This document shows, one piece after another, positions 16,526-24,633 of a stretch of DNA of 64,000 nucleotides (its first letter is position 1; every line of letters begins with the position of its first letter). Source of the stretch: Pseudomonadota bacterium (lineage in GTDB: Bacteria; Pseudomonadota; Gammaproteobacteria; Pseudomonadales; Pseudomonadaceae); the NCBI GenBank assembly GCA_023388335.1, contig JAEWGL010000091.1, positions 1-64,000 on the forward strand. The letters are read 5' to 3'. The position numbers and the translations under genes were made by a program. The notes beneath the pieces were generated by a model. It had not been told where the DNA came from. It did no database searches and worked only from the letters and a program-made list of their open reading frames with translations.

Positions 16526-17427
16526 AGTGCACTCGCCTTGAGCCCGGACCCCGGAACCTGCTGGCCATCGGCATAGCGATACACGCCCTGCCCTGTCTTG
16601 CGCCCCAGGCGTCCGGCCGCAACCATCTTGATGATCAGTGGGCAGGGGCGAAACTTCTCGCCCAGAGTCTGATGCAGGTAGCGCAGCACCGACAGTCGCG
16701 TATCCCAGCCGGTCAGGTCGCCCAGCTCCAGCGGCCCCATCGGGTGATTGAAGCCCAGGCGCAGTGCGGTATCGATGTCTTCGGCGCTCGCAGTGCCTTC
16801 CTGGAGCATCCACATCGCTTCGTTACCCAGCAATGCAGACATGCGACTGGTGGTAAGCCCTGGCGACTCATTGACGATGATGGAGGTCTTGCCGATCTGC
16901 TCGCACAGCGCGCGCGTGCGAACCACCACCTCATCGCTGGTGGCCAGGCCACGCACCAGCTCCACCAGCTTCATCTTGTGCACTGGGTTGAAAAAATGCA
17001 TGCCGATGACCCGGTCTGCACTGTCCACCGACGCGGCAACTTCGGTCACACTCAGGGCCGAAGTGTTGGTGGCGATGATCGCGTCGGCGGCCAGTAGCGG
17101 GGCTGCCTGGCTGATGACTGCTTTCTTCACCGCCAGTTGCTCGGAGACGGTTTCCACCAGCCAGTTCGCTCCGCTGGCGGCTTCGCTCAGGTCACTGGTG
17201 GTCAGCAAATTGGCCAGTGATTGCTGCGCCTGTTCCTCGCTGACCTTGCCCAGACGTACGCCATCGCCAAGGATCTTTTCGATGCTGACCCGCGCGTGGG
17301 TCAACGAGGCCGCATTGGTATCGACCACGATGGTAGCGAACCCGGAGCTGGCGAAAGCATGCGCAATGCCGGTGCCCATCAAACCGGCACCCACGACCAC
17401 TACTTTTTCTTTGTTGTTGGTGTTCAT
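16522..17427 (-). CDS. ditN: 3-hydroxyacyl-CoA dehydrogenase
   Basis: 301 residues. Rossmann motif VVVVGAGLMGTGIAHAFA at the N-terminus, ATNTSALSVTEVA, GMHFFNPVHKMKLVELVRG (catalytic His and Glu), and the C-terminal domain NHPMGPLELGDLTGWDT. It oxidises an (S)-3-hydroxyacyl-CoA with NAD+. Starts inside the stop of the FAH gene and ends inside the start of the thiolase gene (both ATGA), so translation is coupled. Length and motifs are standard for single-function bacterial enzymes (PaaH/Hbd type). Confidence 0.92.
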   Translation of the reverse strand: MNTNNKEKVVVVGAGLMGTGIAHAFASSGFATIVVDTNAASLTHARVSIEKILGDGVRLGKVSEEQAQQSLANLLTTSDLSEAASGANWLVETVSEQLAVKKAVISQAAPLLAADAIIATNTSALSVTEVAASVDSADRVIGMHFFNPVHKMKLVELVRGLATSDEVVVRTRALCEQIGKTSIIVNESPGLTTSRMSALLGNEAMWMLQEGTASAEDIDTALRLGFNHPMGPLELGDLTGWDTRLSVLRYLHQTLGEKFRPCPLIIKMVAAGRLGRKTGQGVYRYADGQQVPGSGLKASAL

Positions 17428-18290
17428 GTCTGGCTCTCGATTGGCTGCGGTTTTTTACCGACTACATTTCGCAATGTGCCGATACCTTCGATGCTGGCTT
17501 CAACCACGTCGCCCTCCTTCAGGAACAGGCCGGTCCCCATGCCGACACCAGCCGGGGACCCGGTAAACAACACATCACCCGTGGCAAAGCTGGAACGTTG
17601 CTGCACGAAGCTGATCAATTGCCCCACGTCCCAGGTCATCTCGGCGGTGGAGCCGTCCTGGCGCACCTGGCCATTCACCTTCAAGGTCAGGCGCAACCTG
17701 GGAGAGCCCTGGGCGAACTCATCCTTGGTGACAATCCACGGGCCCAGGCCCGTGGTCTGGTCCTGGCTCTTGGCGGCAAACAAGTCCATGCCGATGCCGG
17801 GCGGCCCGCTGCGCTGCAGGTCGCGCGCACTCACGTCGTTGCCGACGGTGTAGCCCAGCACGCAGGCCAGCGGGTTTTCAACGTCGATCTCGCCCGTACC
17901 GATCACCGCCACCAGTTCAACCTCGTGGTCGAGTTCTTCGGTCAAGGGCGGAAAGCGTATCGGGTCCCTGGCGCCGATCAACGCACCGTAGGCCTTGAGG
18001 AATGCCACCGGCTGCGCCGGTGCATTCAATCCGAACTCCACCAGGTGCTTGGCATAGTTGGCGCCCGCCACCACCACCCGATTGATCGGCTCGATCGGTG
18101 GCAGCAAGCGCACTTTCGACAGCGCCAGCGCCGGACCGGCAAGCCGGACGGAGCTAATGCCCCGCCCCGCCGCCACGCCCGGGGCCCAGTCCCTGAAGTC
18201 GCCGGAAATGGGGGTTACCTGGTCCTGGGCGACATCGACCACGGCCCAGAAAATACCGACCGCAGGATGCCCACAGCGTGCCAGCTTCAT
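17424..18290 (-). CDS. ditM: Fumarylacetoacetate hydrolase family protein
   Basis: 288 residues. The FAH fold is shown by NYAKHLVEFG, LKAYGALIGARDPIRFP, the metal ligands in DHEVELVAVIG and GYTVGNDVSARDLQ, and FTGSPAGVGMGTG near the end. Relatives hydrolyse beta-diketones or acylpyruvates, or decarboxylate/isomerise meta-cleavage products (HpcE type), with a divalent metal. It is one of three in the island, with ditD and ditH. Starts on the last base of the ditL stop. Which ring fragment it takes cannot be told from sequence. Confidence 0.88.
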   Translation of the reverse strand: MKLARCGHPAVGIFWAVVDVAQDQVTPISGDFRDWAPGVAAGRGISSVRLAGPALALSKVRLLPPIEPINRVVVAGANYAKHLVEFGLNAPAQPVAFLKAYGALIGARDPIRFPPLTEELDHEVELVAVIGTGEIDVENPLACVLGYTVGNDVSARDLQRSGPPGIGMDLFAAKSQDQTTGLGPWIVTKDEFAQGSPRLRLTLKVNGQVRQDGSTAEMTWDVGQLISFVQQRSSFATGDVLFTGSPAGVGMGTGLFLKEGDVVEASIEGIGTLRNVVGKKPQPIESQT

Positions 18291-19354
18291 CAGGCACCTA
18301 CCTTGCCCAGCTTGGTGGGATCCAGATGCAGCAGGCGACAGGCGTTCTCATAGCGGATCTTGCGCAGATCGGCATCCGAAAGCTTCAGGCCATGGGTCAG
18401 GTCATGGCGCACCGCATCGCTGCCGCCGAAGTTGCTGCCGTAAAGCACATGGTCGGCACCGATGATATCGACCAACGCCTGGCGCATCGGCACTTCATGC
18501 AGCTCGACGTCGAAGTAGAAGTTCTTCATGTAGTCGAGCAGCGGCTTCTTGTTGTATTTGACGTCCAGGTTTTCGTTGGTCTTGGCCAGGCGCCCAAGCT
18601 GATACGGCACGTAGCCGCCGCCATGGGTGATGTACACCTTGAGGTCGGGGAAGCGGTCCAGAACGCCACCGCAGATCAGGTTCCAGAAGCAGCGGCTCTC
18701 GTCGTACTGCATGCCGACGATGGCGGTGGTTTCGTAACGGTCGTCGTTGGCGTTCTTGCCCCAGGTGACCGACTGGTTGTAGCCATGAATGAACATTGGC
18801 AAGTCTAGGTCGCAGAGCGTTCTCCAGACCACGTCCAGCTCCGGCGAATCGAACTCCAGCCCACCGAAGTTGGCGCCGCCGGCGACCATGCCCTTGGCAC
18901 CCAGCTCGGTGCAGGCATAACGCAGTTCAGCGGCGGCCGCCTCAGGTGCGTTCAACGGCACGTGAGCCCAGAACATCAGGCGGTCCGGAGCTGCCGAGCA
19001 GTACTCGGCCAGCGTGGTGTTGACGGTACGTGCAAACGGCACGGCGAACTCGGCCTCGGTCCAGTACATGTAGCAATGCGACGGTACCGAAATTACCTGC
19101 AGGTTCTGCCCTGCCGCATCCATGCCGGCCAGGCGGACCTTCGGGTCCGCCCAGCGCGCGAAATACTCTTCAAGCTTGGGGCCGTTGCCAGAACGCACGG
19201 CAGCCTTACGCTCAGGCGACCCGAGCCCCAGAATCCATTCCCCCACGCGCAGCTTGATATCGCCATCAGCGTGCTGCTCGAAGAACGGCCCCCAGTGCGG
19301 GTGCTGGTTGTAGTAGCCCGGATGGGGTGCGTGAGCGTGCAGATCGATAAGCAT
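18290..19354 (-). CDS. ditL: Amidohydrolase-2 family protein (ACMSD-like)
   Basis: 354 residues from ATG 19354 with a GAGG site nine bases upstream. LIDLHAHAPHPG gives the HxH metal motif; SVPSHCYMYW, ELGAKGMVAGGANFGG, MFIHGYNQS (metal His) and YGSNFGGSD (late Asp) complete the barrel. Related ACMSD-type enzymes remove carboxyl groups or cleave C-C bonds with Zn. It is a clear paralogue of the product of 60284-61321, which shares PSHC(Y/F)MYW and GGANF. First gene of the ditL-P operon. The resin-acid C-18 carboxylate or a meta-cleavage fragment is a possible substrate, as inference. Confidence 0.85.
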   Translation of the reverse strand: MLIDLHAHAPHPGYYNQHPHWGPFFEQHADGDIKLRVGEWILGLGSPERKAAVRSGNGPKLEEYFARWADPKVRLAGMDAAGQNLQVISVPSHCYMYWTEAEFAVPFARTVNTTLAEYCSAAPDRLMFWAHVPLNAPEAAAAELRYACTELGAKGMVAGGANFGGLEFDSPELDVVWRTLCDLDLPMFIHGYNQSVTWGKNANDDRYETTAIVGMQYDESRCFWNLICGGVLDRFPDLKVYITHGGGYVPYQLGRLAKTNENLDVKYNKKPLLDYMKNFYFDVELHEVPMRQALVDIIGADHVLYGSNFGGSDAVRHDLTHGLKLSDADLRKIRYENACRLLHLDPTKLGKVGA

Positions 19355-19480
19355 GTGCAGGTACCTCGAAGTTGGCACTTTTTTGTTGGTTTGCAGCGCG
19401 GTGCCTTTGCGCGGTCACGGTCAACCGACGCGGGAAGGGAAACAGCAAGGCTCGCTACTAGGCCAGAGCTTAAAATTAAT

Positions 19481-19507
19481 TTGAGCAGAAATCAAAATTC
19501 TGTTCAT
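19481..19507. promoter_or_regulatory. Island dyad motif, site H
   Basis: TTGAGCAG-N11-CTGTTCAT; core TGAGCA at 19482-19487 and TGTTCA at 19501-19506, 13 bp apart, one mismatch. Lies about 130 bp before the ditL start. Confidence 0.5.
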
Positions 19508-19621
19508 ATTATTTTCAAACCACCCTGAAACCCCCGAGACAGAGGCCGCCCCGAACCTCGGTAAGAGGGTTATAACTGACCAACACGCGCGAAAATGAGA
19601 AAGAGGATCTTCGACAGGCCA

Positions 19622-19648
19622 CAAAAAAACCCCCGACTGGCGGGGGCT
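19622..19648 (-). terminator. Terminator of ditK
   Basis: On the minus strand GCCCCCG-loop-CGGGGG is followed by a run of seven T. It lies 30 bp after the ditK stop and isolates ditK from the ditL-P operon. Confidence 0.9.
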
Positions 19649-19677
19649 TTGGGTGTACCGAACGGCGAAAGAAGGTG

Positions 19678-20415
19678 TCAGCGGCGGGTGCGCGAGGTAG
19701 ACCCCATGATCAATGCGCCAAGCAGCTTTTTCACGCGTACCGGGAATAGTCGGCGCCCCGCCGCTTCCGGCACCAGGATTTCGCTCAACACATAGCGAAT
19801 GATCATTTCGCAGATCAGTTCCCGGTCCAGGCGTACGCCCAGGCGGTCGTCCCAGTCATCGAAGACGATGCCCAGGCCATCCTGAAAACGCACGATCGAG
19901 TCGTGAAAAATCCGCCGAAAAAAACCCAGCGCATAGTCTGGCGCCACCACCAGCAGGCGCCGCGCGCGGCTTTGCTCAAGGTAGTTATCGAGGTAAGCGA
20001 ACAGTGCGTTCAGGCGCGCTTCCGGGTCACTGATGTGGCCCAGTTCCTGCGACAGCGAGGTGTGGAAGCTTTCACGCTTGTGCCGCGAAAAAGTGTCCAG
20101 CAGGTCTTCCTGGGAAGAGAAATAGCGGTAAAAGGTACCGCGCGAGACACCCGCGACCTGGCAAACATCGAGAATGGAAATGCGATCGGCGCCCGACATC
20201 AGTACCACTTCTTCGGTCGCCTTGAGGATGTTGGCGATAGTTTCTTCCGAACGGCGGTTGGGCTTGACCTTGTTGCCTGCCGCCGCCGGGCCATTGCGCC
20301 GCTCGACGGTCTTGACGTCCTTGGCGCCACTCGCTGGGGCGTCAGGAGCGGCTTTTTTCCTAGTTTTGGCAGCGGCCTTAGGCGCTTCTGCCAGCTGGGT
20401 AGCGTTTTTTGGCAT
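19678..20415 (-). CDS. ditK: TetR-family regulator
   Basis: 245 residues from ATG 20415. The first 55 residues are a Lys/Ala/Pro-rich basic extension (AAAKTRKKAAPDAP...), unusual for TetR proteins and possibly extra DNA contact. The helix-turn-helix is ISILDVCQVAGVSRGTFYRYFSSQEDLLDTF. The C-terminal helical domain would bind a ligand, probably a resin acid or its CoA ester. It diverges from the CoA ligase gene ditJ, and the shared region carries dyad site G. That makes DitK one of two candidates (with DitR) for the protein reading the island-wide motif. The letter K is assigned from gene order. Confidence 0.85.
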   Translation of the reverse strand: MPKNATQLAEAPKAAAKTRKKAAPDAPASGAKDVKTVERRNGPAAAGNKVKPNRRSEETIANILKATEEVVLMSGADRISILDVCQVAGVSRGTFYRYFSSQEDLLDTFSRHKRESFHTSLSQELGHISDPEARLNALFAYLDNYLEQSRARRLLVVAPDYALGFFRRIFHDSIVRFQDGLGIVFDDWDDRLGVRLDRELICEMIIRYVLSEILVPEAAGRRLFPVRVKKLLGALIMGSTSRTRR

Positions 20416-20467
20416 GGACTTGCAGGCTCGTGGAGAGTAAAGATGAGGCAACGTTAGCACAGAATCT

Positions 20468-20493
20468 GTGCACAAATAATCGTATATGTTCAA
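20468..20493. promoter_or_regulatory. Island dyad motif, site G (12-bp core spacing)
   Basis: GTGCACAA-N10-ATGTTCAA; cores TGCACA (20469-20474) and TGTTCA (20487-20492) are perfect but one base closer than in the other sites. Lies in the divergent ditK-ditJ region, 53 bp before the ditK start. Confidence 0.5.
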
Positions 20494-20598
20494 CTTTATG
20501 CTAAAGACAATTTCAGATTTTGCATTTAGAATCTAATTCTCCATCTAAAACAAAAACCAGGCAGACCAGCACTTGTGGGGCCTAAACGGAGAAAATTC

Positions 20599-22230
20599 AT
20601 GGGTAGCAGTGGGAATCCAGTCACCTGGGCAGTAGGAGAACGAGACACGGTCATTGATGCTCTTGACCGTGCGGTGGTAAGGCATCCAGAGCGAATCCTG
20701 CTGGATTTTAGCGGTGAGTTGTACACATACGAACAAGTTGACTCACTTTCGACAAAAATGGCCAACGCTCTGGCGACGCTCGGCATCAAGCCGGGTGAAA
20801 CTGTACTGACCATGCTCGACAACAACATCGATGCGGTCATCACCTGGCTGGCCATCAACAAGCTGCGTGCGGTGAGCGTGCCGATCAATACCGCACTCAA
20901 GGGCGAGTTTCTGCGCCACCAGATCGCCGACACCGGCACCTCGCTGGTGATCTGCGAAGCGGTTTACTTGCAGCGCATCACACCGCTGGCAGAACAGCTA
21001 CATGACGTGCACCACATCCTGCACCGCAGCACGCTCGACAGCGTGCCCGAGTGCCCGATTCGCATCACCGCCCTGGACAGCTTTCGCGGCCAGGACGCCA
21101 CCCCGCTGGCGAGCAAGCCGCAACCTTCCGACCTCGCCTGCCTGATCTACACCTCGGGCACCACCGGCCCGTCCAAAGGCTGCATGATCAGCTACAACTT
21201 CATGTGCAACCTGGCCCGCCTGCAATTGCGCGCCGGCCCTGCCAGTGCCGACGACGTCACCATTACACCGCTGCCGCTGTTTCACATGAATGCCCTGTGT
21301 GTGTCGATCATCGCCAGCATTCTGGTGGGTGCCCGTGCCGCCATCCTGCCGCGCTTTTCGGTGTCCGGCTTCTGGCCGGAAGTGGAACGCTCGGGCGCCA
21401 CCATCGCCTCGATTCTCGGCGGCATGGGCGGGCTCCTCGCCCAGGCGCCAGACAACGAGGTCATGTTGCGCTGCGTGGGGCAGATCCACACCGCTCGCGG
21501 CAACCCCTATACCGAAGATACCAAGAAGATCTGGCGCGAACGCTTCGGCACGCCGCTGGTGGGCGGCAACGGCTATGGCCTGACCGAAGCCTGCGTGATC
21601 ACCTCGCTGGCAGCCGGCGAATATGCAGCGCCCGGCTCCTCGGGCAAACGCATTGCCGACTTCGATGTACGCATCGTCGACGACCTTGACCAGGAAGTAC
21701 CCCCTGACACCGCCGGTGAAATCGTGGTACGCCCGCTGCGCCCGGACATCATGTTCCAGGGCTACTGGCGCCGGCCGGAAGACACCCAGAAGCTGATGCG
21801 CAACATGTGGTTCCATACCGGCGACATCGGCAAGTTCGATCATGACGGCTTCTTCTACTTTGTCGACCGCAAAAAGGACTATCTGCGCCGCCGTGGAGAA
21901 AACATCTCCAGCTTCGAGATGGAGGCGGCCTTCGGCGTGCACCCTGCCCTGGCCGAAGTGGCGGTGCATGCGGTGCCGTCCGACAAAGGCGAAGATGACG
22001 TGAAGGTCACTGCGGTTTTGCATGAAGGCGCCACGCTGCACCCCGAAGACCTGTTCCATTGGGCCGTGGAGGCGGTGCCCTACTACGCCCTACCGCGCTA
22101 CATCGAGTTTCGCCCCAGCTTGCCGAAGAACCCACAGGGCCGCGTTTTGAAATACCTGCTGCGCGACGAAGGCAAAACCTCTACCACCTGGGACCTGGAG
22201 ACTACCTCGATCAGCGTTGCCAAGAAGTAG
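20599..22230 (+). CDS. ditJ: Acyl-CoA ligase (ANL superfamily)
   Basis: 543 residues from ATG 20599 (GGAG eight bases upstream). It activates a carboxylic acid to its CoA ester with ATP. Motifs: LIYTSGTTGPSKGC (P-loop), GGNGYGLTEAC, HTGDIGKFD, DRKKDYLRRRGENISS. The late adenylation-lysine region reads PKNPQGRVLKY, so the usual GK is GR, as in some CaiC-like ligases. It probably activates the resin acid carboxylate or an early ring-opened acid, allowing CoA chemistry by the ACAD, hydratase and thiolase genes. A terminator follows it. The letter J is assigned from order; it is transcribed away from ditK and toward ditI. Confidence 0.9.
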   Translation: MGSSGNPVTWAVGERDTVIDALDRAVVRHPERILLDFSGELYTYEQVDSLSTKMANALATLGIKPGETVLTMLDNNIDAVITWLAINKLRAVSVPINTALKGEFLRHQIADTGTSLVICEAVYLQRITPLAEQLHDVHHILHRSTLDSVPECPIRITALDSFRGQDATPLASKPQPSDLACLIYTSGTTGPSKGCMISYNFMCNLARLQLRAGPASADDVTITPLPLFHMNALCVSIIASILVGARAAILPRFSVSGFWPEVERSGATIASILGGMGGLLAQAPDNEVMLRCVGQIHTARGNPYTEDTKKIWRERFGTPLVGGNGYGLTEACVITSLAAGEYAAPGSSGKRIADFDVRIVDDLDQEVPPDTAGEIVVRPLRPDIMFQGYWRRPEDTQKLMRNMWFHTGDIGKFDHDGFFYFVDRKKDYLRRRGENISSFEMEAAFGVHPALAEVAVHAVPSDKGEDDVKVTAVLHEGATLHPEDLFHWAVEAVPYYALPRYIEFRPSLPKNPQGRVLKYLLRDEGKTSTTWDLETTSISVAKK

Positions 22231-22248
22231 CCGCTTCACCCAGCACGC

Positions 22249-22277
22249 AAAAAGCGCGGCACTGGCCGCGCTTTTTT
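22249..22277. terminator. Bidirectional terminator between ditJ and ditI
   Basis: AAAAA-GCGCGGC-4-base loop-GCCGCGC-TTTTTT. The A-run and T-run on either side serve the converging ditJ (+) and ditI (-) genes. Confidence 0.92.
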
Positions 22278-22288
22278 ATTGGCCGATG

Positions 22289-23089
22289 TCAATATTCGCG
22301 CACGGGGATGCCTTTGGGCCGAGAGTTGTAGCCAGGCAGGTGCAGACCGCCGTCGACGTGAATGGTTTCGCCGGTAATGAAGCGCGACATCTCGCTGGCC
22401 AGGAACACCACCACCGGGCCGATATCGGCCTCAGGCTCGCCACAACGCCCCAGCGGGCGCATGGAAGCAGACATTTCAGCGAACCCCGGGTTCTCTGCCG
22501 CCAGCTTGTGGAAGGTAGCGCCCATCGCGGTGGGCGCGATGGCGTTGGTGCGAATGTTGAAGCGCCCCCATTCGGAGGCCGCGCTGCGGGTCAGCCCCAC
22601 GATGGCCGACTTTGCTGTGTTGTAGTCGCCATGCAGCCAGGCACCGATCTCGATATCGATCGAGTAGAAGTTGATGATCTTGCCGCCCCCGCGCGCCTTC
22701 ATGTGCGGGAGCGCCGCCTTCATCGCCCACCAGGCTGCCCACACGGTCGAACCCAGTGTCTGCTCGAGCATCGCATCGGTCTTGTCTTCCAGCAATACGT
22801 TGGGCGTGGGCGCAAACGCGTTGTTGACCAGTATGTCCAGGCCACCGAACTCGTCTACGGCCAGTTGCACCGCGGCTTCGATATCGGCCTTGCTGCAGAC
22901 GTCCGTGCGGATGAACACCGCCCTGGCGCCAAGCGCCTTGAGATCCGCTACCACCGCCTCGCCGCTGGCTTCATCCAGTTCTGCGACCACCACCGCAGCT
23001 CCCTCTTTGGCGAAGTTCAGCGCGATGCCTCGGCCGATTCCGCCCCCTGCGCCGGTAATCAGCGCGACCTGTTCGTTCAGCAGGGCCAT
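22289..23089 (-). CDS. ditI: Short-chain dehydrogenase/reductase
   Basis: 266 residues, classical SDR: TGAGGGIGRG (cofactor loop), NNAFA, catalytic Ser in NFYSIDIEIG and the YNTAK Tyr/Lys pair. An acidic residue after strand 2 (VVAELDEAS) suggests NAD(H). The substrate is not visible; oxidation of the 7-hydroxy group to 7-oxodehydroabietate is a reasonable candidate but any of the seven SDRs could do it. Divergent from the DUF2889 gene with dyad site F between them; convergent with ditJ across a strong terminator. Confidence 0.9.
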   Translation of the reverse strand: MALLNEQVALITGAGGGIGRGIALNFAKEGAAVVVAELDEASGEAVVADLKALGARAVFIRTDVCSKADIEAAVQLAVDEFGGLDILVNNAFAPTPNVLLEDKTDAMLEQTLGSTVWAAWWAMKAALPHMKARGGGKIINFYSIDIEIGAWLHGDYNTAKSAIVGLTRSAASEWGRFNIRTNAIAPTAMGATFHKLAAENPGFAEMSASMRPLGRCGEPEADIGPVVVFLASEMSRFITGETIHVDGGLHLPGYNSRPKGIPVREY

Positions 23090-23112
23090 AACCGCTCCTT
23101 TTCTTGTTTTTA

Positions 23113-23139
23113 GTGAACATTATAGTGTTTAGTGTTCAA
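23113..23139. promoter_or_regulatory. Island dyad motif, site F (best match)
   Basis: GTGAACAT-N11-GTGTTCAA; perfect cores TGAACA (23114-23119) and TGTTCA (23133-23138) 13 bp apart. Sits 24 bp before ditI and about 50 bp before the divergent DUF2889 gene, where it could control both. Confidence 0.75.
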
Positions 23140-23189
23140 ATATAGCTGATTTCAGTGCCCCCTCACACCCCTTGCACAAGGACGCCAGG

Positions 23190-23933
23190 ATGACTGTATT
23201 TCGACGCCGCGTAGACATCATTGCCCACGCAGACCACGTTCGTGCGGCCCTGGAAGATGACTTTCACCACTTTCGCGTATGGGCCAGCCACACAGCCGGC
23301 CATGTCACAGCCATCGGTGGCGAAGCGCTGCGCTACCCCTATTCGCTGTGCCCGCAGGCAGGCGACCAACTGCAGGCACTGGTAGGCATGCCACTGGCGC
23401 GCATTGCGCATTCGGTCACCCGGCACACCGACGCCAGCCATCAATGCACCCACCTGCTCGACCTGGCCGGTCTGGCTATTGCGAGCGCCGCCCGCGGCGC
23501 CGGCGAGCGGCGCTACGAGATCCAGGTCGGCGCACGTATCGACGGGCGTACCCGCGCCAGTCTGAGCTGCAACAGCGGGCAGGTCCTGATCTGGGAAGTG
23601 AACGGTACGATGATCGAAGGGCCGCCACCCTATGCTGGGGTCAACCTTCGCGAAGGGATGGCGCGCTGGGCGTTCGGCACCCTCAGTGAAGACACTGCCG
23701 AAGCGTCGCTGCTTCTGCGCCGTTGCACGCTCATATCGATGGGGCGCGCCTACAACCTCGACGAGCAGGCCCACGCCGTCAGCAGCGGCCGCTGCTACAG
23801 CCAGCAACCGGCCCGCGCCGAACAGGCACTGCGTATGCAGGGCTCGACCTTGGATTTCAGTAACAACCCACAGGCATTGTGCGCCCAGGACCAGGCGTGG
23901 CTGCGTGCCATGCCCGGTGACCACGCGGCGTGA
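23190..23933 (+). CDS. DUF2889 family protein
   Basis: 247 residues from ATG 23190 (AAGGA eight bases upstream). The pattern FRRRVDIIAHADHVRAALEDDFHHFRVW, then PYSLCPQAGDQLQALVGMPL and CTHLLDLAGLA, is typical of DUF2889. The family has no established activity that I know, but it recurs beside CoA-dependent and aromatic catabolic genes. The conserved Arg-rich start, LCP Cys and CTHLxDLA suggest a small-ligand or CoA-ester enzyme. It is the only plus-strand gene between ditI and ditA2 and converges on ditA2 with a 27-bp gap. Site F lies in its promoter. Confidence 0.75.
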   Translation: MTVFRRRVDIIAHADHVRAALEDDFHHFRVWASHTAGHVTAIGGEALRYPYSLCPQAGDQLQALVGMPLARIAHSVTRHTDASHQCTHLLDLAGLAIASAARGAGERRYEIQVGARIDGRTRASLSCNSGQVLIWEVNGTMIEGPPPYAGVNLREGMARWAFGTLSEDTAEASLLLRRCTLISMGRAYNLDEQAHAVSSGRCYSQQPARAEQALRMQGSTLDFSNNPQALCAQDQAWLRAMPGDHAA

Positions 23934-23960
23934 CACGCCGCGTGGCCGCTACACGGCGCT

Positions 23961-24536
23961 TTAGAGGAAGATGGCCAGGTTGGGGGTGCCCAGCACCGCT
24001 TGGTCCAGAATCACCTCGCGCCGCGCCAGCTTGAACCCGGTCGCCCCCAGGCGCAGCACATCGCGCCGCTCACCGCTGATGATGTCGACGTGATGGTCTT
24101 TGAAACGGCTGCGCGTGAGCAACAGGTAACTGGTGACCACGAACTCGTCGGGCTTCTGCGTTTCCTCCACGAACACGTTGGTCACCAGCCGGCGGGTACG
24201 CGAAGGCGGGTCTTCTGCCCAGGCGCTCTTGCCGGACAGGCGCAGGATGCGCCCCATCATCGAGCGGTAGTCGTCGTGGTAGTGCTGCACACTGCGCACG
24301 ATGGTGGTCTTCAGTTCCGAGGCCAGGCGCGTTTGGCGCAGCGGCACGGTGTACACCAGGTCGGTGTCCAGGCGCTCGGCCCATTCCTGAAGGCGAATCT
24401 GGTCGAGCAAGGTGGCTTCCTCGTAAAGGAAGGTCACCACGTCGTTGTAGACCGGCGACCCCACCGGCACTCGCCGTGTACCGACCGGGGAGCCAGGCTG
24501 GATCTCCTCCACGCCGCGTTGCTGAACCTGCGTCAT
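23961..24536 (-). CDS. ditA2: Ring-hydroxylating dioxygenase, beta subunit
   Basis: 191 residues from ATG 24536 (TGAGGA eight bases upstream). It has the NTF2-like beta-subunit pattern: FLYEEATLLDQIRLQEWAERLDTDLVYTVPLRQTR, then RSRFKDHHVDIISGERRDVLRL and a hydrophobic C-terminus. The beta subunit is structural in an alpha3beta3 oxygenase. It follows the alpha gene with a 97-bp gap. In P. abietaniphila DitA1A2 with ferredoxin DitA3 dihydroxylates 7-oxodehydroabietic acid at C-11/C-12. Confidence 0.93.
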   Translation of the reverse strand: MTQVQQRGVEEIQPGSPVGTRRVPVGSPVYNDVVTFLYEEATLLDQIRLQEWAERLDTDLVYTVPLRQTRLASELKTTIVRSVQHYHDDYRSMMGRILRLSGKSAWAEDPPSRTRRLVTNVFVEETQKPDEFVVTSYLLLTRSRFKDHHVDIISGERRDVLRLGATGFKLARREVILDQAVLGTPNLAIFL

Positions 24537-24633
24537 GAGCAATTCCTCATTGTTGTTCTTCTACTTGAAGGGTGACGGGTTGAGGCGACAACACAGGAAG
24601 GGCCGCCTCGAAAAGCGCCCCTCCACCCCATGC

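Larger units (their letters stand above)
19355..19677. other. Intergenic region between ditL and ditK
   Basis: The 323 bp hold the promoter of the leftward ditL-P operon, a shared dyad at 19481-19507 and the ditK terminator at 19622-19648. I find no gene. Confidence 0.7.
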
